Shown: positions 43,850-55,889 of the stretch, in pieces
Layout: each line of letters starts with the position of its first letter
Numbering within the stretch: the first letter of the stretch is position 1
From: Cornus controversa
Taxonomy: Eukaryota; Streptophyta; Magnoliopsida; Cornales; Cornaceae
Direction of reading: 5' to 3'
Assembly (NCBI GenBank): GCA_026545225.1
Contig: CM048850.1
Span: 25,464,297 to 25,528,296, forward strand
DNA length: 64,000 bases
Program-made: the position numbers and the translations under genes
Notes under the pieces: generated by a model
The model's database searches: none
Seen by the model: the letters and a program-made list of their open reading frames with translations, nothing else
Told to the model about the DNA's origin: nothing

Positions 43850-44896
43850 TAGGACTTAGAAAACCGAGCTTTCAGTTATATATTTGGTTTTTGCAAAGTC
43901 CGACCTGTCCTACTTCTTTTAGATCGGTCCAATTTTTCTCAAAAATTGTACAATTTCAAAACCCGACTGGTCCTACTTAACCGATATGTGCGAGAATTTT
44001 TTGATTAATTTGATTTTTGTTTCCATATCAGTCTAGACTTTATGGAAAGTCCTAGTATGATTTTTAACTTGTTTTCCAAACAATATTAGGACTCTCTATG
44101 TTTATAAATACCGCTTATTGCTTCAACTTTGAGAGAGACAATAGAGAAAAGAGAAGTAATTTTGGAGCTTAGAGATAGATTTATGAAATAAATTCTTTTC
44201 TGAAAACATTTTTGAGATCACCCATTTGGAGTGTTTAAGTTGTGATGCTCTTCTCAATATGATCAACAGAATCTTTAGAGTCTAGATCAAGATACATAGT
44301 TTGATCAAGGCATCAATGTTGCGTTATTGTTTCAATTTGTACCTATCTGCTTGAAAGGAAAGATAACCGATCACTATGAATGGGACAGATTGTTCGTGAA
44401 ACTTTTGTGTTCTCCTAGCAACTCTTCTGTGTGGATTGTGACATTAGTCTAAAGTTTGCAACAATTAGACAACAAAGTTGTAAAAGTAAGCTTGAGGCGT
44501 TCAACACCAAGTTTTTGTCAAAGTGAGGTGGGTGTGAGTCTGGGACAGAGTCTATTATACTTTGTCACAAAGTTCTTATCAGAGTGAGGTGGGTGTGAGT
44601 CTGGAACAGAGTCTATTATACTTTGCCACAAAGTTCTTGTCAGAGTGAGGTTGGTGTGAGTGTGGGACAGAGTCTATTGTACTTTGCTTCAAGATAATGG
44701 ATTATTTTCTCTGGAGGCGTTTGCCTCACCTCGTGATTTTCTCCCGTTCTGGGTTTCTACGTAAAATTCTAGGTGTCATCTATAACTTTCTTTACTTGCT
44801 TTATATATTTTGTCATTAATTTGGATGCTTAATTGTTAATTATTGTGGGTAATTAATCAATCATAAAAATTGGGCAAGAAGACCTATTCACCTCAT
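43850..44896 (+). repeat. LTR-like region with 61-bp x3 array
   Basis: A TATA-like TTTATAAATACCGC (about 44100) is followed by a GAGAGA leader. Three tandem units of 61 bp (about 44508-44690) carry GTGAGGTGGGTGTGAGTCTG and CAGAGTCTATTATACTTTG. The end 'GAAGACCTATTCACC' resembles the end phrase of large copia LTRs. No clear TG start; it is interrupted at 44897 by another LTR-like sequence. Confidence 0.5.
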
Positions 44897-46117
44897 GTAG
44901 ACACCCTACGTTTGCACCTCCCTCAAATACACCATTTGATCTCTCAAAACTAGTGTCACAGGAATTGCACTATTGTATTGATTTCCTGGCCCTTATCAAC
45001 CAGGCCAGTTCGACCGTCGAATCGGTAAATAGACTTCACCATCACATTCAGCGCGTCCCAAAACCTAGATCACCTAAGGATCGCATCAGATTGCGTTCCT
45101 GATCACTTGACCTTTGAAGAGGCAAAACTATAATTTTGCACCTAGAATAATCTAACCATCCGATCAACAAATGGACTTCACCATCATGTTCGGTACGTCA
45201 AAAAATCCCAATAACACATCGAATCACACTCTCGATAACTCATATCACCATAGGGGCAAAATCCTAATTTTGCACTCGGGATGAACCTGATCGCCCAATC
45301 CACAAATAGATCTTGCCATTATGTTCGGCACACCCAAAAATCTTAGGAACACCTAACATTGCACCACATCATTGTTGAAATCATCAAAGGCATAACTTTT
45401 TGATTTCACATTAGGATAAAATTGATCATTCAATCGAGAAACGAACCCCGCCATTGCGTCTAAAACACCCAAAAACTAAGGTAAACCTAAGATCAGAAAT
45501 GAGACTCAAATCAGAGCTCTGATTAATGAGGGTCAAAGACAAAAGGGCAAAATGGTCATTTTCAAAATTCTAGAATCGTCTAGCAACATCAGTGATAATG
45601 TCAGTATGGTGACATCATCACAATGACATTAGCAGATAGGGTCTGCACCCCTGTTAAAAATTTTTGAATACAAGTCTGCCCCTCAAGGAGCGAACCAAAC
45701 AATACACATCAAATTTTATAATTCTCAGCATGTCCCCACTCGGATGTCTATAAATAGGAGCTCATTTCACCTCATTTGGAAGAATAAAATTCATATAATG
45801 TTATAATGCCTCACTAGCAACACAAAGTATCTCTCTAGATTTTCTCTCTCTAGAAATATCTCTCTCTACCCAAGTAGAGAGGAGCCTGACCCATACACCC
45901 TTAGCCTCCATCTTCACTCAAGATCAAGTTCAAGACATCTCCTACACATTCCAAGAAGAAGGTATCTAAGAAAGCAAGCCTCCAAAGAGGCATTCAATGT
46001 AAAGCCTCAAAATTTTCTCCAATTTTAGTTTGATGTGAAATAGAATTAAGCATGTCTAAATGATTTAAGTTGCATGCTTTGTGATTTAGAGATTTTTTAA
46101 AAAGTTTTATGTTCAGG
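44897..46117 (+). repeat. Second LTR-like region, 3' end lost
   Basis: Begins TGTAGACACCCTACG, carries four degenerate units of about 138 bp (45000-45490) built on ATGGACTTCACCATCATGTTC and GGCAAAATCCTAATTTTGCAC, and has a TATA box TCTATAAATAGGAGC at about 45747 followed by a CTCTCT leader. No coding sequence. It is cut near 46118 by the gypsy element. Confidence 0.5.
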
Positions 46118-48384
46118 TGTGGGACCGAGAATAGTCCAAGTAATCCAGAAAGTGTTTACGAGATCTTATAAGGGATGTAAGGGTATGAGTGAACTTAGAA
46201 GGACTTAAATAAAGTTTACAGAAATGGGGGAGTGTCATTTTGCGATTAAGAGAGAGTTCAAAAGGGTAGAGGAGCAAAATTAAAGGGATGAGGGGTATAG
46301 TTGCAAAGTCTTCCAAAAAATTTAGATAATTATATATGTATAGATGCATATGGACCACAAACACACACACACACACACACTCTCTCTCTCTCTCTCTCTC
46401 TTGGCCGGCCACATCTCTTTTTCTCTCTATTTTCACTTCTTCTCTTATTTCTTCATTTTGGAAGTTTAGAAGTTGGAATTGAAGCTTGTTTCAAGAGGAA
46501 AAGTTGCACTACTCTCCTTCCTCTTCAATTTGATCAGTTCAAAGTCAATTTTGGTGAAGGTTGAGGCTTGGGTGACTCTAGGGCTTGTGTTCTTTGGCTT
46601 GAATTTTGAGGTAGGGGTGTCTATTTCTTCTCCTCTTTGATTCTATAGGCCACTTAGGTGAGATGTTGAAACTTTAGCATGTTTGGTTGTATAAGATACA
46701 TCTTGTCTTTAAGTTTTGAGTTTCTCACTTGTTACATTATGTTTAAAGTAGGAATGTATGCATTCTACTTGTTCTTAAACATATGTGTTTTATGTGTTTA
46801 ATTTGAAGACTATATATATGTGAGATATGTGATATTGATTGTCCAAATGTGTAGAATTAGTTGGAATGTGATTTGGGCAAGATGTAGTTGGAATGTGATT
46901 TGGGCAAGATGTAGTTGAAGCTTGAAAGCATGATAAGTTTGTTTACCGCCTATTTCATGTCTACATGAACACTATGTGTATGTTGTAGCCTATGTGTTTG
47001 ATAGAAGGTATGAAAGATAGATTTTTGATAAAATTGCATGATTTTAAATACCATGGGGTTGAATAAGATTACATCATTGTGTATATGGTTTTAACTTGGA
47101 AATATGTTGGTTGATGACTAGTATAGTTTTTGTGAAAATTTGGTAAAAATTTATTTGTGGTTGTATTTAATGAAATTGTGAGTCTATATAATGATTGATG
47201 AGTTTGGGAAATGTCTTAAAAAGCAAGAAGGGCCTGAAGTCCTGGGGTAAATGGCCCAAAACTTGGCTAAGCGAATGTCACTACCATTGAGTTAGCAACC
47301 CGTAAAGCGTAAGAAGAGTATTTGGCCTTCAAGGCACTTACTATGGTTTTTTGTAGTCGACGACTCCCCATTTGGTTGATTTTGAATGTTATGTGATTAT
47401 TGAGTTTTAGATGTGTATATGAGCTCAATAGAAGTAGTTGAATTATTCATTATACTGAATTCGTGAATGTGTACGCTATATATATGAATAGTAGTTAGGT
47501 TCAAAGAATTATATATGTACCATGAAAATGACATTATTATCCTGAGCATTAGAAGGACGCCATGTAGTTGAGTAATATAATATGTTGCATTCATGCATGG
47601 CTGCCTGAGGCATTGCAGGATCGGTCTAACCATCTCTACTAGGCAAGTTGTAGCTCACCTCCTTCCCCCAAACATTTTTACAAATAAGACATCAGTTATA
47701 GAGGGTGCTTAGAAGTGCTACCAGACACCCTTTTAGATTTTTGTATGCTTTTATATATGTATGCAATATTTGGGGCATCCTTAGAGAAGTTAGATAAATG
47801 AGGTAGAACAATGAACGTTGGTATTAGGAAAATATGTATTTCCTATTTTGAATGTTGCTCCTCGTTAATCTTTCCTTTTTTATTCTAAGGATATGTATAT
47901 TTCCATTTTGGACATGTATTGGATTATGGATGAATATATAAGGATTTGTTTATGTTCTTATGTATAAGAATGAATGATTTTAGAATGTGGAAAATGATGT
48001 TTTTTGGTTGGCTGATTTTTTAATTGCATTATAGTGAGTTGAGAAAACTAGGTTCAGCTAGCTAAAGAGGACCTTCAGTAGGCAGAAGAAGTTCGAAGGC
48101 CATCAGCCGGCTGATGAATTCGTCAGCCGACCGAAATTGGTCTGTGAAAAGTAGAGTTCTTTATAATTGAATATAGGACCAATGTGTATGTAACCCAAGT
48201 GATGGGGCCCATTGACATGATTTGTTATCTATATACATATACACCTATAGATATATATATCATTATGCTTTCACGTTAATAATATTAGGGATTGTTTGCT
48301 AGGGACTAGTGAATAGATCACACTCGGGATTCGGGTCAGGCTCGATGATAGGGATTTTCGGTGCTTGGATTTTGGGACGTGACA
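46118..48384 (+). repeat. Gypsy copy 2 LTR
   Basis: Right end ...GGGACGTGACA is firm because it abuts the primer site; left end TGTGGGACCG is inferred. Contains ACAC/CTCT runs (46361-46401) in the leader region and a CATCAGCCGGCTGATG palindrome at 48101-48116. Confidence 0.65.
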
Positions 48385-48387
48385 ACT

Positions 48388-48406
48388 TGGTATCATAGCA
48401 ACCAGG
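48388..48406 (+). other. Gypsy copy 2 primer-binding site
   Basis: TGGTATCATAGCAACCAGG, close to the initiator-Met-tRNA complement, three bases after the LTR end. Confidence 0.75.
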
Positions 48407-48631
48407 TTTGAATTCCTTTGGACGATGGGTTAGGGTTAAACCACATGTGTACATGAGATTTTGCTTGGGTTTGGAAATTTTGACTTTTTATATGGATCAT
48501 GTTTATATGCTTACGTGTTTAGATTTACATGCAAATTATGGAATGATTTAGCTTGGCATTGAGTATTCATGATAAGAGTTCATTGGTTGTGCTTTTAGAT
48601 TTAAACATTTTCTTGTTGTCTATATAGAAAG

Positions 48632-49790
48632 ATGCCACCAAGAAGAGTGTAGGGTAGGGGCGTTAATGCTCCACAATAGCCAATTGACGGGGCTCAATTT
48701 ATGCGAGACATGGTGGACACCATACGTCAAATCGCAAGGGAGACTCATGAAGAGGAGGTGGAAGTACAACCTAGGCTGGCCCTAGTAGGATGATGTTGGC
48801 CATGGGTCACTTTAAAAAGCACAGTCCACCCTTATATGCAGGTGGATCTAACCCTATGGTGGCAGAAAACTGGATAGATGAGATAACTAAGCTCCTTACT
48901 GCACTTGAGGTAGAGGAGGACTTGAGGGTGAATGTAGCCACCCATCACCTTACGGGCGAGGTGAACCGTTGGTGAAAATTCATCGAGAACTACCATGACA
49001 TCGAAGCAATGGACTAGGATATGTTTATAGAACTGTTCTTTGAGAAATATTTCCCAGTGACTGTGAAGGATACCTTGAGGCAAGAGTTCTTGGATTTGAT
49101 CCAAGGCAATATGACAGTCATGGAATACGAGACCAAGTTCACTTCTTTGGCTCGTTTTGCACAAGAGGTGATCCTTACTAAAGAGTTTAAGGTGAAAAAG
49201 TTTGTGAGAGGTCTTCAGATCTCTATAAGGGACAGAGTGCCAGTCTTGGGCTTGGTAAGCTATATTGCAGTGGTAGAAAGAGCTTTAATAGCAGAGGAGG
49301 TTACCAAGGACAACCAAATAATTCATTATTCGAAGAATCAGGCGAGAAGCACAAGTCCTTTCCGGACAATCGTGCAAGGAAGAAACAGAGGGATAATGGT
49401 TCATTTTCACAAGGGGAACAGTAGGCCTGGTCGACTCCATTTGTGACTATACCTGTAGGATTTTCACAATCTCGAGTGGTATGTTATAACTATCAGCAGC
49501 TTGGACACTACAGGTCTGAGTGTACTCAACTGTAGCCTACTTCAGTTAGAGAGCGAAAATGCTATCATTGTCAGCAGATTGGGCATATCAGTTGAATTGC
49601 CCTCAGAAAAAGGGTACTCAAAGTGGGGTTGGGTCACAGTTGTGCTCTACACATCCTATTACTCTGCAGTCTAGTTTTAGTGCATTGTCTCCACCACAGC
49701 CAATGCCGTCTGTACAGAGCTCACGACCACCAGTCAGAGGAGCCACATCTATTGCTTCTAGCTAGCAATCTGGATATTAGGGGATTGGGC
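48632..49790 (+). pseudogene. Gypsy copy 2 gag
   Basis: Starts MPPRR at 48632 and is broken by TAG at 48650. The capsid region is clear: WIDEITKLLTALEVEEDLRV, FIELFFEKYFPVTVKDTLRQ, MEYETKFTSLARFAQEV and VERALIAEE (48868-49300). Two zinc knuckles at about 49485-49600 are damaged: the first lacks its first Cys (YNYQQLGHYRSEC), the second has a stop (CYHCQQIGHIS, TGA, NC). Frameshifts lie near 48790 and 49440. Confidence 0.82.
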
Positions 49791-49869
49791 AGTAGAGTCA
49801 GAGAGCGTAGGGTCCATGCCTTTACCTTTATTCCAAAAGAGACCTCAATAGGTCCATTAGTGCTCCGAG

Positions 49870-50130
49870 GTATATTCTTAGTTTCTAGCACTTGGGCTAG
49901 GGTGTTGGTTGACTCGAGTGCATCTCATTCATTCATCTCTATTGCCTTTACTTATGCCTTGGGATTAGATGTGTCATCTTTAGATACGACTTTATCCATT
50001 GACACACCAGTTGGTGGTAGAGTGACCTTGGGTAATATTTGTCGGTCTTGTGAGATCAAGATTTCGGGTAGCCGATTGGTGTTTGATCTCATTCTCCTCG
50101 ATATGTCTAGTTTTGATTTGATTTTGGAAA
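49870..50130 (+). pseudogene. Gypsy copy 2 retroviral-type aspartic protease, catalytic Gly replaced
   Basis: ARVLVDSSASHSFISIAFTY is the active site, but the D-S-G triad reads D-S-S. FDLILLDMSSFDLILE follows and then unrelated sequence begins. The change should weaken or abolish activity. Confidence 0.82.
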
Positions 50131-51000
50131 CAAACAAAAGTTAAAAATTAGGAAGAACCTATTCACCCTCTCCCCCTCTAGGTTCTTCAAGTTATGCATC
50201 TGCTTTCACCACATCTATTATGTATTTGTGGTAGTTAGGTATAAGAAATAATTAATCTAAGCTTGATTTTATTTAATCAATGGAGGTTTCCTCCTCAACT
50301 TTAGTCGAGGAGTTTAGCTACATATGATTAAAATAAAATAAAGCAAATAGATAAAATTCGGATGTCTTCTAATTGAGTTGTCTCTAACTTCTTTGCCTTC
50401 TTTTATTCTCTCTTGTGCCCCTTTTGTCTCATGTCCTCTCATATTTATAAGGTCTCTCTAGGGTGTTCTCCAAGCAAAAGAAGATAGGAAAGTGTTGAGA
50501 AAATTTTGGCATAATGCTTTTCATGAAATTTTGGAAGATACAAATTTGTAGAACTTGAAGTCTTATTTCCAGATCAAAAAATGATGCATCAATCCGATAT
50601 ATGAGTAAAAAGATATGGCCAAAATATGTGGATGACTTTAGAACTTTTCTTCCAAATTTGTTTCCAAATTGAATTAGGAAGTTGCTTTCTTTGAAATTAG
50701 AGTTCCAAATGAATTTAACCATCTAAAATCTTCTAGAATTATCCTCAATTCAACTTGATCCTTGGATTCTCTTGTTTGCTTGCTCTCTACATAATTGGTC
50801 TTTGAAATATTATTTGCTCAATTTGTTTTCTGTGACATATGACCTAAATAACCTTTCTTTTGATGAAAATTACCAATAACTTGAAAAGACACAAAAATAA
50901 CTTATTATTAAAAATAAAATACAATAAATTACTAACAAATATAATTTTGGAGATAAAAATATGTATAAAATATGTACTCGTTAACCACCTAAAATTGAGT
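50131..51000. other. Decayed LTR-like sequence, no gene seen
   Basis: The start 'AAGAACCTATTCACCCTCTC' (about 50152) matches the end phrase of the large copia LTRs here; the rest is AT-rich with no recognisable frame. Confidence 0.45.
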
Positions 51001-52388
51001 TTTGGAGTGTTAGGTCACTTAGGAATGTGAACTAGTACTAGATATGAACCCCTTGATGTGCTGACTACCATTTAGACGTCAAGAACCAAATTACTGTATT
51101 CAGCTTTGGGTTTGAACTTCTAGGCTCAACGTCAAAGTTTTTCAAGACTAGTAGAAAGAAGAAAGACAAATCAGCAGATTCAGGAGTTTGTTTATGCACC
51201 AGGAAGGTGTTAGGCACCCCCACACATTCGTGACACACATGTTATATATCTTTCACGTCACTTGCATGGATTGATGTGTTTTACAAAACTTAGAATGTAG
51301 CATCTAGGGATGCATGGTTTAATGTTGCATTGAAAGTTAGACCATAACAAGAAATGATATGATCTATGTCTTAGTAGACATAAATTTTTTTAAAAATAAT
51401 AAATAGATTTTGATTTGAAAAAATTTGTTGAAATGTGAACATAAGAGTTATTAAAAGCTTGACTTGCAACTGATTTGAAAATTGAGTTGTCATACAAGCC
51501 TTGAATTGAGTTGAAAAGGTATTTTTGATTTTAAAAGAGAATTGAAAATTGATTTGAAAAAGGGCTTTTGACTTTACAAATTGAATTGAAGTTGACTTGT
51601 AAAAGTTTTGATTTGAAAAGTGAGTGTGCATACGAGCCTTGAATTGATTTTTATGTCGTGGTTAACACATTCTTGAACATGCGAATTTGTTACAATTTTT
51701 GGACCTATGGGTACACTTAGTACTCATGGGACTTGACTTGTGTTAAGTTTCAGATCTAGGACTACACTTACTCATGGGATGGACTTGAGATAGACTTGAT
51801 ATGTAAAGTCGTGAATGACTTAGGAAGTTTCAGTTGATTTGTGTCAATGTGTTCAAGTCACAAATGACTCATTGGTGTGAGTCTAATGACTCATGTTAAT
51901 GTGTTCAAGTCATGGATTATTTGGAAGTATGAGTCTAGTGGACTCACGTTGATGTCTTAAACTTAGGTCTAGCTAAGGTAGGCATGGTTGATCATGTTGA
52001 CAATGCAAGTGCACTTAAACTTGGCTTAAGTGTGGCTAGACTTTAGTGGGTTGAAAAGATGTTGATGATGCAAATGCACTTAAACTTGGCTTAAGTGTTG
52101 CTAGACTTGAGTGGGTTGAAAAGTGTACCTAGCTTGTACAGAAAATATGATTTCAACTTGAATGGGAATTGAATATGTGGTATGTCTTTTTTGAGAAAAA
52201 AAAAATGATATTTTGATAATTTTACCTTAAAAAGTGATTGAACTTATCTTTATGAAAAAGAATGTTCAAGTGATTGTCTTTATATGAAAATGTCTTCTTT
52301 GAAGACTTGAATGTGTTGAACTCGAGTTGTTTTTAACTTGAAAAAATGGATTAAATTTGAAAGTTGTTTTGAACTTGAGTTGAAAATG
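51001..52388. repeat. Degenerate repeat region, no gene seen
   Basis: 'GGTGTTAGGCACCCCCACACA' near 51209, many TTGATTTGAAAA words (51400-51650), and a tandem pair of about 67 bp with GCACTTAAACTTGGCTTAAG (about 52010 and 52076). Looks like old LTR sequence; no ends found. Confidence 0.5.
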
Positions 52389-53605
52389 ATAGGTTATGTG
52401 CATGAAACTTACTAGAATGAACCTTCACGCAAGATCTACTGATCTAGACTTAGAGGAGAGTGAATAAGTCTTTTAGAACTTTTAAAATTCCGTTTTTAGT
52501 TATTATTCTGGTTATATAGCTTGTGTTTAACATATTAAACTAACTTGTTTCAATTTGCTTGATTCATTAGTATGCATTGAACAATTTTAATATGAAACAA
52601 CCATGCAAACTATAAATAAACAAATAAAGCATTAAAGCAACAATTAAAGGACACCAAAATTTATGTGAAAAAACCCTCAACTGAGAATAAAAAAAATACG
52701 GGGCCTAGTCTAGACAACTAATCAACTATAGAAAGAGATATACAACCTAAGTCACCGCTCAATACTCTTGAACCCTTAGGGCTAGTTTGGTACGCAGGAA
52801 TGGAGGTGGAATGAAATGGTCATTCCACCTTTGGTTCCATTTCTCTTGTTTGTTGTGCTACATTAGAAATGGAATGGTCATTCCTATTCATTCCCTTGGA
52901 ATGCTCATTCCACCAAAATCATTCCACTTCTTGAGCATGGAATGACCATTCCATTCCCACTTAGTCTTAAAATCACACACTCTCTCTTCATTAATGCATC
53001 TATTTCTTTTACAACTCACTCTAGAATATATATATATATATACCTATTAAAATATTTAATAAAATATTAATTTTTATCCCTTTCAGTTTTTAATAAAATA
53101 TTAATTTTTTTTTTCGTATAAAATATTATATTAATCTTGACTAGAAGAAAAAGACGGATCATATTTTGATTTATAAAGTTTTAATTGAATGGGTAATTAA
53201 AATTTTTTTTTCACATAGTAATTAAATTAAATTGGTCAAATGTCCTATTTTTAAAACTGATTCTATTTTATATAAAAAAATAAAACATATTGGAAGGTAA
53301 TACGATTTCATTCTTACATCATTCTCTACCTGTAGCCAAACATTGGAATGAGAATGGTCATTCCATTCTATTCTCATTCTCATTCCATTATCACTTCATT
53401 TCATTTCAGTGTACCAAACTAGTCCTTAGTGATTATTTAGATACAGTAGACACCAAACCTTCAATACACACTAAGATCTTCAAGTCGTCTTTTTGATATG
53501 TCTATTACATTCGCTCTTTAGGAATCTGCCCCTATAGTGATTAGCATCAACCACTAGTCGTCCTATTGAGAATCTAGTGTAATTGCTCTAGTTGTGCGAC
53601 CAACA
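52389..53605 (-). repeat. LTR-like direct repeat copy A
   Basis: Matches 53922-54880. On the minus strand it carries CTTATTCACTCTCCTCTAAG-type sequence, resembling the end phrase of large copia LTRs. It is interrupted by the MITE at 52779-53425; copy B lacks that insertion. Confidence 0.7.
52779..53425. mobile_element. Harbinger/Tourist-like MITE
   Basis: TTA duplication (52776-52778, 53426-53428), inverted ends GGGCTAGTTTGGTACGCAG / GGACTAGTTTGGTACACTG, and repeated GGAATGGTCATTCC palindromes inside. The uninterrupted site exists in copy B at about 54299 (TTCTTAGTTG). Confidence 0.85.
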
Positions 53606-53921
53606 ACTCACCAAAAACTAATGCAATTGATGATTATTGTAAACAAAAAAAGATGCACTTTCTTCACATGAAAACTTTCAAAAATATTTGTTGAGTATGA
53701 AAATCGTGAGGTTAATCTTGTGTATAAAAATGAATAAAGTATTTAAACGTTTCAAAAAATATAAAATTTTGTTGGAAAAGCTCTCTAGGATTTTTAGAGA
53801 CCATTTCTATTTATAATCATTCTAGAAGAGTGTTTAAATCAGGTCAAAGCTCAGAGTCAGAAACCAACTTAGATGTTATAGTTTCACCTCGATCGATGCC
53901 CTGTTTCGATTGATCGAGGTG

Positions 53922-54880
53922 ATAAGGTTTACGTTCATGAAACGTACTAGAATTGAACTCGAGGCTCTGAAACAAAGTGCGCAAGGTTCGCTAATCTAAA
54001 CCTAGAGTGGGGGTGAATAAGTCTTGTAGGAATTTTAAAATTCAGTTATTAGTTATTTCGTTATTTTGGTAATATGGTCTAATATTAAAACAAATTAAAC
54101 CAACTTGTTCTAATTCTTTTGATTGATTGATATGCAATTAAAAAATTTAAATTAAAACAAGCATGCAAATCATAAATAAATAATAAGTGGATACCAAAAT
54201 TTACATAGTTAAAAATCCATGTGACCTAAGTTCAAGCAACTAATCCACCATAAAACGAGATGTACAACCTAAGAACAATTCAATACCCTCGAATTCTTAG
54301 TTGATTTCTAGACAGAGGAAGACACCAAGTGCCCGTTTGGGGGAGCTTTATGGAGGATTGAAACGGACTTCTAGCCCAAGAAATTCATTTCAAAAAGATG
54401 TTAGTGTTTGGTGAAATAAGAAAAATGGACTTTTAATGAAAGTTGGAGTCCTAAAAGGTCCGTTCAAAGAAAGCCCAAAAAAACTTGTTTTTAGAAGGAA
54501 GTCAGAATTATTTTTAAGTAACAAATTTTATAGACAATTTTATCTCCTTTTACTTCGTAAAACTTGCCTATTGAGAATAATTATTAAAGATAAATTTGTT
54601 AAGTTAAAACTGTGTTAATTGTACAAGGAATTTCTAAAAATGCTTTCACCAAACAATTTTTTTCTTTTATTGAGGGTATCCTTCAAAACTTTTTAAATGA
54701 AAGAAATTTTTAAATCAAGAACCTCCTCCAAACAGGACCCAAACCTTCGTTACGCTCGAAAATCTTTAGCTCATTTTTCTAATCTATCTGCATTATTCAC
54801 TCCACGAATCTACCTATGTACTGATTAGCTTCAGTCATTAGTTGTCCAATTGAGAATCTGGTGTCATTGCTCTGTGAATG
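53922..54880 (-). repeat. LTR-like direct repeat copy B
   Basis: Counterpart of 52389-53605. A short inverted repeat CACCTCGATC...GATCGAGGTG (53886-53921) lies just before it. It is interrupted by its own MITE at 54329-54739. Confidence 0.7.
54329..54739. mobile_element. Harbinger-like MITE
   Basis: CAA on both sides (54326-54328, 54740-54742) and inverted ends GTGCCCGTTTGGGGGAG / GGTCCTGTTTGGAGGAG. Copy A at about 53447 has the empty site GACACCAAACC. Confidence 0.75.
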
Positions 54881-55296
54881 TTTTGAATAATCTTCAGTAG
54901 CTCAGTAATCAAAATATGAGGAGTATAGCTTGGTCAGTAAGGAGCACTCTTGGTGGGCTTTTATCGTGCAACAGCCCCTCAGTCATAGGACAAACAAGTG
55001 ACAGATATTATATATTTTTGTCTGCTGGTATCAGTTGTGATTGTGATCGAAAAAGAATACGCCTTCTCTTGCAAATAAAGCTTCTTTTCCTTTCGTCAAC
55101 AAGATGTCATTGTGATTAGGAAACTAATTACCATGTTTAATTACTGGAAAGCTAGGGTTTCTCAATTTTGTTGTAGGGATATTCTAGTGCCGGTGGCTTT
55201 TCTCATCAAAATTCCATAAACAAACTAATAAAACAACTTTCCAAGAAAACACACACACACAACTAAAATAAATAAATAAAAGAAATTTCTTAGGTG
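54881..55296. other. Spacer, no gene seen
   Basis: AT-rich, with a short CA run near 55250; nothing recognisable. Confidence 0.5.
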
Positions 55297-55304
55297 ATCA
55301 ACAA

Positions 55305-55881
55305 TAGGGATGGCAACGGGATGGGGACAGGTTTTGACTTTCCCGTCTCTGTAACCGTTTAACTTTCCTCAACCTGCAACCGTTTATAATATCATTCCCA
55401 AACCCCATCTCCGCAACCGTTTATAATATCATTCCCAAACCCCGTTCCCGTAGTCGTTTAATTTTCTCCGTGGTTTAATTTTCTCCGTCCCGCCCCTGCC
55501 CCGCCCCATTTATACTTTTTTTTAATGCAAATTTTTTTATAATAATAAATCTGATATTTAAATACATATACACCAAACACACACATTTAGGTACATACAA
55601 CACAATGGCTATTCTGTATGATATATATATAATATAATATAACTTGTATAGTTGTATGATATATATAATATTAATATTTCATTTATATATTATATATATA
55701 AGTATAAATATATATATACTTAAATGGGACGGGGTGGGACGGGTACCCGTCGAGGTAGGGTCTTACCCCATCCCCGTCCCGAACCCGCGCGAGTTATTTT
55801 CCCTAACTCCATCCCCATCCCGTTTTCTTAAACGATTTCGTAAATGAGTTTTAAATGGAGCGAGGCAAATTGCCATCCCTA
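55305..55881. mobile_element. hAT-like MITE
   Basis: Ends TAGGGATGGCAACGGG and, reverse-complemented, TAGGGATGGCAATTTG. The 8-bp flanks ATCAACAA / ATCAATAA differ at one base. 577 bp with GGGACGGGG-rich subterminal repeats and a TATATA core (55620-55720). Confidence 0.82.
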
Positions 55882-55889
55882 ATCAATAA

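Larger units (their letters stand above)
46118..50130 (+). mobile_element. Ty3-gypsy element copy 2: LTR, gag, protease (3' truncated)
   Basis: LTR about 46118-48384, a primer site at 48388, gag from 48632 and protease to about 50130, where similarity stops abruptly in 'FDLILE'. Reverse transcriptase, integrase and 3' LTR are missing. It is a relative of copy 3 (59808 onward), sharing 'AAGGGCC..AAGTCC' (about 47229), 'GGCTGCCTGAGG' (about 47599) and 'CGTGACAACTTGGTAT', but with a different U3. Confidence 0.82.

Noticed and set aside
46113..46436. Minus-strand open frame of 107 codons
   Set aside because: Built from ACAC/GAGA microsatellite within the gypsy copy 2 LTR.
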